In this document: piece by piece, positions 59,101 through 62,069 of the stretch | Position numbering within the stretch: the stretch's first letter is position 1 | Layout: every line of letters starts with the position of its first letter | Assembly: GCA_007132995.1 (NCBI GenBank) | Contig: SLNP01000020.1 | Location: forward strand, 1 to 62,069 | DNA length: 62,069 nucleotides | Source: Bacteroidales bacterium | GTDB taxonomy: Bacteria; Bacteroidota; Bacteroidia; Bacteroidales; VadinHA17 | Reading direction: 5' to 3' | Program-made: the position numbers and the translations under genes | The notes under the pieces: model-generated | Told to the model about the DNA's origin: nothing | The model's input: only the letters and a program-made list of their open reading frames with translations | Database searches by the model: none

Positions 59101-59556
59101 AAGCGGTTCCAGCGCGGTGATGCCGGCCGATGTAATGAAATAGAAGGCGGTGTCTGAGTAGTTATGCCTTAAGTGGTGGTAGCTGCTGTCTGATTCACAA
59201 TACCTCCACCGGTGTGTAGATCTGGCATAAAAGTAGATGTGGTTTTCCCCGGGCGTCCCCCCTGTTCCATGCCATAAGGCTATCTGTCGCAGATCGTCCG
59301 GACGGGGGTCATCATTATAGTAAGAGAGCTGCCCGAAGTTATTGCCATACATCCGCACAGACGAGGGGTCGCCGAACCCCATATCGGCAAGGTCTGAATA
59401 GCTTATGCGGTACACCCCCTCTTCTGTAACCTTCACTCTGTACCAGAGCCCCTCAGCAAGCAGAGATGAACTTGCGAACCCATCCTGGGCTGAGTAGCAG
59501 GGAGGGCTTGCCGATAACAAAAGGGCGGCTATTACAGATGTCAGGCGGACACTCAT
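56146..59556 (-). CDS. porU: Type IX secretion system sortase PorU (C25 gingipain-like)
   Basis: 1136 aa; VTEEGVYRISYSDLADMGF, C25 domain GTVILNYIGHGSEHGLAHERVV, FLLITATCEFSRFDNVD, SFVLLGDPALRL; C-terminal IDNIVNFPNPFGTETRF..PGIYIYRITL. Confidence 0.93.
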   Translation of the reverse strand: MSVRLTSVIAALLLSASPPCYSAQDGFASSSLLAEGLWYRVKVTEEGVYRISYSDLADMGFGDPSSVRMYGNNFGQLSYYNDDPRPDDLRQIALWHGTGGTPGENHIYFYARSTHRWRYCESDSSYHHLRHNYSDTAFYFITSAGITALEPLPQPPPEGTTTGSSSSYDILMIHEKEHENIIRSGREWYQPVSPLRDIDIATPDVTLVPGEPFRYSIRVAARSSSPSLFRVDAAGENLISMMVQEVNMYNTTGTFARYAVSEGYLPSEAVEAGLKVGFHNNGVSLARGWLDYIRLHGRAELIAGDDQLIFSDSRSAGEGNITEFTIEGSVTGKVLWDVTDPYSIEVPQTGVSGSQLSFRSSTDTLRRFIFFDPSTAPYPIAGSEPLPNQNLHATGPVDMLIVTHPWFTEHARRLAELHYEDSGLLSEVVSVFEIYNEFSGGTPDVCAIRNFVRMVWLRHSESDNPLRYLLLFGDGSYENRLLPPDNPNFVPTWQSQNSNIVISSFVSDDFYGLLDAGEGESGGFLNIGIGRLPVSDTAQATDMVNKIEHYMRHQSPGPWRNMYTFAADDGDGNIHMTDSENLVTALSEVNPSANTDKVYFDAYRQVITTTGRSYPDATRAINERIDKGTVILNYIGHGSEHGLAHERVVKVSDINGWRNIDRLFLLITATCEFSRFDNVDYNMVQGTFMPRTSAGEMALLNPSGGAIALMSTSRVVFSAPNFILNRNIIRHMFDRDENGDPLRLGDIIRIAKVNSGSGNNKRSFVLLGDPALRLHHPHDATVHTDRISTPDNEDADTLRALTEATITGHISDREGVVDSSFNGIIHITLYDKPASVTTLANSGGSTMEFPIQKSKLFNGKSRVIDGQFSATFMVPRDIDYDYGPGKISYYAWDSLSNRHATGYHTPVTGGFSENLTVDTTGPDIDLYLNNKLFRPGGITDSSPVLLAVLSDSSGINATGAGVGRDITLWIGGDRNNPIILNSYYQTALDDYRRGYIRYPLGELPPGEHTVTLKAWDNYNNSTEQSLSFIVRDDQRFIIDNIVNFPNPFGTETRFVAAHNRPGHLIEVEIAIFDLSGRKIRVLRSETPAGGYMTEPVVWDGRCERGSRAEPGIYIYRITLRSSSNEVVSGSGRLIIL

Positions 59557-59679
59557 TGGGCAAAGATATAAAACCTTACCTTTGAAAAAGGAAGAGAGCG
59601 TTATGATGAAGCTCTCTGAATGCCAAAATATAACGGAGATATTACCGTTGGTATTGTATCTTTTATTAAAGAGGGGCAG

Positions 59680-60642
59680 ATGGTAAAACGAGTAGTTACA
59701 GCGGCAACAACCTACCTGATTACTGCTGCTTGCTGCAGCCTTCTTGCCGGCCAGCCTTTTGCAGGCTATACCACCTCTGCCGGCAGGAACCCAGCCTTTG
59801 CCGGTGCTGTGGGTGATGGCACTCTCCGTATGTTTTACTCCTCAATTTATCCCGGCAGCGGGTATAATCTCAACCGGATACACCTCTCTTACGACACCTA
59901 CTCTGAGCTTGTCAGAGGCGGGGTGGGGTTTTCAGTTGATAGCGATCATCCGGGAGGGCTTATGGATGACATCCGTGGCAGGGCTATTTACGCGTATCAC
60001 CTGCAGGCTTCGGGAGATCTCTTTTTTTTTGGTGGCCTGAGTGCCGGTCTTATATACAGATCTTTCAGGCAGGGTTCCCTTGTCTTCCCCGACCAGATTG
60101 ATCCGGTTAGCGGAGCTGTGCTGCCGGGGGGCGGCGTAGTGCCTGTGAAACCCCTGCTCCTGTTCGATATGGGGGCAGGACTGCTGGCAGAATACAGGGG
60201 GCTTGTGGTATCAGTTGCGGCCGACCATCTGCCTGTTCCCGATATATCTGGCAGGGGGATGCCCGGGGGGAGTTTAGAGAGACTCTTTACACTTCAGGCG
60301 CACTACAACCATTCTGGCCGTGACGAGATAACCGTTTTAACTCCCTATGCCGGGATATCCGGCGACGGAAGTTCAATCCTGATGTCGGCGGGGGGAGCCT
60401 TCAGATACGACATGGTTTCGGTTTCACTAATGGTTTCGGGGGGCGATAAAATTACCAGTGCCAGGGTCGGGTTGTCGCTTTCCGGAAGCAGGATCAGTTG
60501 CCTCTATTCATTCAGTTTCAGTACTTCCGGAGCGATGAATGGAATACCCTTTGCCCTGATGCATCAGGTCGGAATAAGAACCGGTCTAAATATTGTTGAT
60601 AAAAGATATAGTGTCCGTACAATTTTTTTTCCCGATTTGTAG
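59680..60642 (+). CDS. PorP/SprF family type IX secretion system membrane protein
   Basis: ORF 59620..60642; likely start at 59680 (MVKRVVTAATTYLITAACCSLLAGQPFAGYTTSAGRNPAFAGAVGDGTLRMFYSSIYP); SprF-like barrel pattern. Confidence 0.8.
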   Translation: MVKRVVTAATTYLITAACCSLLAGQPFAGYTTSAGRNPAFAGAVGDGTLRMFYSSIYPGSGYNLNRIHLSYDTYSELVRGGVGFSVDSDHPGGLMDDIRGRAIYAYHLQASGDLFFFGGLSAGLIYRSFRQGSLVFPDQIDPVSGAVLPGGGVVPVKPLLLFDMGAGLLAEYRGLVVSVAADHLPVPDISGRGMPGGSLERLFTLQAHYNHSGRDEITVLTPYAGISGDGSSILMSAGGAFRYDMVSVSLMVSGGDKITSARVGLSLSGSRISCLYSFSFSTSGAMNGIPFALMHQVGIRTGLNIVDKRYSVRTIFFPDL

Positions 60643-60729
60643 TTATATTTGGGGTGTCAGAAAATGTTGGCTGTTAAAAATAAATGCTATATTTGACATT
60701 GGAATTAGTGTAATAAACCTGAACTGATT

Positions 60730-62069
60730 ATGTACAGAATGAGAGCCCTACCGATTGTTTTAGCCGCTGTGCTGATTCTCTTCTCCTGTGGAAGGAGGCA
60801 GGCAGAGGTTTCGCCTACCACCGGGTGGAGATATAACGATCCCGATATGGGTGGCTTTGAGGTTATGACCGGCGCAGAACAGAGAACCGGCCCCGGACTC
60901 GTGCTTATTGAAGGGGGCAGGTTTACAATGGGCAGTGTCGTTGACGATGTTATGTTTGATTGGAACAACTCACCCAGAACCGTTACAGTATCTTCGTTCT
61001 ATATGGATGAGACTGAGCTCAGGAATGTTGACTACAGGGAGTATCTCTACTGGCTCAGGCGTGTCTATGTTGACTATCCGGAAGTTCATCGCAGGGCCCT
61101 GCCCGACACACTGGTGTGGAGGAGCCCCCTTGGCTATAACGATCCCTATGTGCAGTACTATTTCAGGCATCCCTCCTATAATAACTATCCTGTTGTCGGT
61201 GTAAACTGGATTCAGGCCAACGATTACTGTATATGGAGAACCGACAGGGTCAATGAACAGATACTGATAGAAGAGGGAATACAGCTTCCCAATCTTGATC
61301 AGGTGAATGAGAATAATTTCAACACCGAGGCCTACCTCGCCGGAATGTATGAGGGTATCGTAGGGCAGAACCTGCCGAGTCTCAGTCCTGACGAAGAGGA
61401 GCGCCGGGTGACTCTTGAAGATGGGATACTCCTTCCCAGGTACAGGCTGCCCACCGAGGCTGAATGGGAGTTTGCCGCCTATGCACTCGTTGGAACAACC
61501 GTTGATGAGAGGATGTACGAGAGGAGACTCTATCCATGGGATGGTAAGACCCTCAGGAATCCGCGTGCAAGGTATCGCGGACAACTTATGGCCAACTTCA
61601 CAAGGGGAAGGGGAGACCTTATGGGTGTCGCCGGCAGCCTTAACGATGGTGGAAGTATAACCGTAGATGTGCGATCATACTGGCCAAACGACTACGGTCT
61701 CTATAATATGGCAGGAAATGTGAACGAATGGGTGGCTGATGTCTACAGGCCCCGCAGTCATGAGGATGTCGATGAGTTCAACCCGTTCAGGGGTAATGTC
61801 TTTACCGACCTCAGGCGTGATGCCGAAGGTAATGTCGTGGAGAAGAATGAGCTCGGCCGCCTGCATGTTGATACTGTCAGGGCCGAAGATGTCGCTGACA
61901 GGTTTAACTACCAGAAGGGCGACTACAGAAACTACCGTGATGGCGATCTGAGGTCGAGTATAGTGCCCGGGTCAGACTGGATTACGGGTGATGATGAGCC
62001 CGGCTCCGGTAGAATGTATATGCAGTCTGAAGATGACTTTTCAAGCCTGATAGATGACAATGTACGAGT
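60730..62069 (+). CDS. gldJ: Gliding motility/T9SS lipoprotein GldJ (SUMF1/FGE-sulfatase-like), runs off the right edge
   Basis: MYRMRALPIVLAAVLILFSCGRRQAEVSP lipobox; LIEGGRFTMGSV, FYMDETELRNVDYREYLYWL, YPVVGVNWIQANDYCIWR, RLPTEAEWEFAAYAL, GLYNMAGNVNEWVADVY. Open to the window end, not in the ORF track. Confidence 0.88.
   Translation, partial: MYRMRALPIVLAAVLILFSCGRRQAEVSPTTGWRYNDPDMGGFEVMTGAEQRTGPGLVLIEGGRFTMGSVVDDVMFDWNNSPRTVTVSSFYMDETELRNVDYREYLYWLRRVYVDYPEVHRRALPDTLVWRSPLGYNDPYVQYYFRHPSYNNYPVVGVNWIQANDYCIWRTDRVNEQILIEEGIQLPNLDQVNENNFNTEAYLAGMYEGIVGQNLPSLSPDEEERRVTLEDGILLPRYRLPTEAEWEFAAYALVGTTVDERMYERRLYPWDGKTLRNPRARYRGQLMANFTRGRGDLMGVAGSLNDGGSITVDVRSYWPNDYGLYNMAGNVNEWVADVYRPRSHEDVDEFNPFRGNVFTDLRRDAEGNVVEKNELGRLHVDTVRAEDVADRFNYQKGDYRNYRDGDLRSSIVPGSDWITGDDEPGSGRMYMQSEDDFSSLIDDNVR

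Noticed and set aside
1-62069. tRNA/rRNA genes or known riboswitches
   Set aside because: No recognisable tRNA T-loop (GGTTCRANYCC) with cloverleaf context or rRNA sequence was seen by eye; a tRNAscan-SE/Infernal run would be decisive.

Overview
Bacteroidetes-type chromosomal window of about 62 kb, with partial genes at both ends (hflK at the left, gldJ at the right). It reads as three blocks. (1) Backbone 1-8.1 kb: hflK fragment, glycerate kinase, GNAT acetyltransferase, and three tandem TPR/PD40 beta-propeller envelope proteins with different C-termini (none, SPOR, OmpA plus two SPOR-like regions; the last is PorE-like). (2) A visibly more AT-rich 8.1-33.2 kb segment that looks like a metal/redox/stress island: CusA-TolC-CusB efflux, FAD oxidoreductase, P2-type cation ATPase, truncated Fe/Mn-SOD, internally deleted lipoamide dehydrogenase, CopB-type (CPH) ATPase, small metalloprotease, GH3-family protein, dodecin, NtrC-type regulator plus hybrid kinase, universal stress protein, methyltransferase, OsmC. 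A TGG(C/T)A-N8/9-TTGA-like motif recurs 28-104 nt upstream of eight genes here, resembling -24/-12 (sigma-54-like) promoters. (3) Backbone 33.2-62 kb: a fourth TPR/PD40 paralog, E2 acyltransferase, GT2, recR, SSS symporter, DUF6048/DUF6452-like pair, acyl-CoA synthetase remnant, alaS, two M23 peptidases, CapA, MerR, Nif3-like, zinc-ribbon protein, hutU, CoA-binding protein, ispF, and a T9SS cluster porV-porU-PorP/SprF-gldJ. The most interesting items are the shared promoter-like motif with its adjacent phosphorelay/NtrC regulator, the four-paralog PD40 family apparently split by the island, and an 87/94-bp tandem repeat with heptamer sub-repeats at a helicase truncation breakpoint. All calls come from reading the sequence; no database search was run.
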